From assembly GCA_002319075.1 (NCBI GenBank), contig NVQB01000001.1:1550001-1614000 (forward strand): 64,000 nucleotides of DNA, written 5' to 3'. Below the pieces are notes generated by a model. It saw nothing but the letters and a program-made list of their open reading frames with translations. It did not search any database and was not told where the DNA came from. Every line of letters starts with the position of its first letter. Positions within the stretch are counted from its first letter, which is position 1. The DNA comes from Sphingobacteriaceae bacterium (GTDB taxonomy: Bacteria > Bacteroidota > Bacteroidia > B-17B0 > Aurantibacillaceae). Position numbers and translations under genes: made by a program. Below are positions 63,122 to 64,000 of the stretch, piece by piece.

Positions 63122-64000
63122 TTATTCGCTAGACTTCACTACTACTCTCCTTGAGCTACCCATCATAAGAAAATAAACTCCGTTTGGAATTTCTTTTGTA
63201 TTGATTGTATTTTTTTGGGTTCTTGTTTTCAGAGAATAAATTTCAATACCAAGGCTATTTGTAATTCGTATTTCTTCCTCTTTCGTCAAGGGATTTTGAA
63301 AATCCACATGCAACGTGCCTGTGTTAGGATTAGGATACACGGCAACACTAGCATCAGAGTCGTTGATGCTTTTTATCCCGACAGTAGTAAGCGTTGTCGG
63401 TGGCACCGTTGTAGTATCAACAGGATTAGTGTTAGTATCTGGCAGAGTAACATGTTTCATTTTCAATACATTGATAGAATGCGGACTTAAATTTACTTTT
63501 AAAACATTTCCTGAAATACTTACACTACCAGTGGGATAAGTAATAACGGGGATTTTATCAGCCGGAGAACTTCCACTCAGACGTACATGTGATAAAGAAA
63601 AATTAGGTTGACTCAGAGCTGGAAAATTGTTGACAGTTACAGTTGCCGTTCGCGGTTGATTATCTTTATTAATAAGAAATATATTCAGACTATCTCCCGA
63701 ACTATCTCTCACTGCAAAAGAATTCACATAGTTTCCATTCGTAGTTGAAACCATTTTTTCTAACATATTGTTACCCCACATAGAAAGAGCTTTGCCTGTA
63801 GCATTTAAACCTCCGTTCGCATCCACGGCGTCAAATACATCCTGAGGCGCAGTCACATTGTTTACCCAACGTGTATTCCACAAATAAGCATCCTCTACTC
63901 TGCTAATTTTCATTTGATCTCCGAACATTTGAAAATTTACAATGGCGTGTCCCAGGTCGTTATTCTGCGGCCAGGTATAAGCCCAATCAATAGCATTGTA
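63122..64000 (-). CDS. Secreted protein with T9SS sorting domain, 5' end missing
   Basis: 293 codons are visible, and the frame stays open to the window edge, so the N-terminus is missing; the first in-window ATG (63928) is internal. The upstream part (WAYTWPQNNDLGHAIVNFQM, then WGNNMLEKMVSTTNG) resembles the barrel end and beta-sandwich of a glycoside hydrolase such as an arabinofuranosidase; this is tentative. A Thr/Pro linker and a type A sorting domain (VAVYPNPNTGTLHVDF to the end) show export by type IX secretion. Confidence 0.85.
   Translation of the reverse strand, partial: YNAIDWAYTWPQNNDLGHAIVNFQMFGDQMKISRVEDAYLWNTRWVNNVTAPQDVFDAVDANGGLNATGKALSMWGNNMLEKMVSTTNGNYVNSFAVRDSSGDSLNIFLINKDNQPRTATVTVNNFPALSQPNFSLSHVRLSGSSPADKIPVITYPTGSVSISGNVLKVNLSPHSINVLKMKHVTLPDTNTNPVDTTTVPPTTLTTVGIKSINDSDASVAVYPNPNTGTLHVDFQNPLTKEEEIRITNSLGIEIYSLKTRTQKNTINTKEIPNGVYFLMMGSSRRVVVKSSE

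Overview
The window looks like a chromosomal segment of an AT-rich member of the Bacteroidota. The signs are a type IX secretion C-terminal sorting domain (protein at the right edge), a DUF5683 protein, an XrtF-type exosortase with a PID-CTERM-like partner, and several copies of the Bacteroidota promoter -7 box TAnnTTTG. I cannot place it below phylum level from sequence alone.

Left edge (1-991): a TerC-family membrane protein behind an AT-rich region with a perfect 10-bp hairpin. Centre (1018-48919): 49 minus-strand genes with no gap above 51 nt, which I read as one very long surface-polysaccharide operon. Its first gene (48419-48919) is a NusG paralogue of the UpxY/RfaH type. Next come a HisH/HisF pair, an ABC polysaccharide exporter (Wzm/Wzt), three amino-sugar blocks and many glycosyltransferases. 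The amino-sugar blocks are: (a) a 4-amino-sugar type set at 36858-44876 with two DegT aminotransferases, GNATs, an epimerase and an N-acetyl sugar amidotransferase; (b) a nonulosonic (legionaminic-like) acid set at 25633-34639 with NeuA-, PtmE-, NeuC-, NeuB-, LegC- and LegB-like enzymes; (c) a WbpB/WbpE/WbpD/WbpG-like set at 15290-18999, with a WbpI-like epimerase at 6305-7399, for diacetamido-uronic acids. Two WbpG-like amidotransferases appear to share one HisH/HisF ammonia source, and HisF lacks its usual catalytic aspartate at position 11. At 8426-14035 lies a compact acyl-modification module: FkbH-like loader, acyl carrier protein, MaoC-like hydratase, SDR reductase, MBOAT transferase and SGNH-like partner.

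Upstream of the operon (49071-52064), also on the minus strand, are a winged-helix regulator and a Wzc-like chain-length/tyrosine-kinase protein with a Tyr-Gly tail. Divergent from it (52147-54666) run a 74-aa PID-CTERM-type protein, an exosortase, its associated membrane protein and glyA.

Right part (54838-64000): a second SGNH-like protein closely related to the one in the acylation module, a secreted protein of unknown role, a PAP2 phosphatase, a BioF-like alpha-oxoamine synthase, a LolD-like ATPase, a YihY/BrkB protein, a DUF5683 protein and dapB. Then comes a 0.5-kb tandem repeat array (four 21-bp units, then about fifteen 27-bp units in opposite orientation), a Rieske protein, and the 3' part of a secreted T9SS substrate cut by the window edge. 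I saw no rRNA, tRNA, CRISPR array or insertion sequence. The only stretch above 300 bases without a credible gene is the repeat array.
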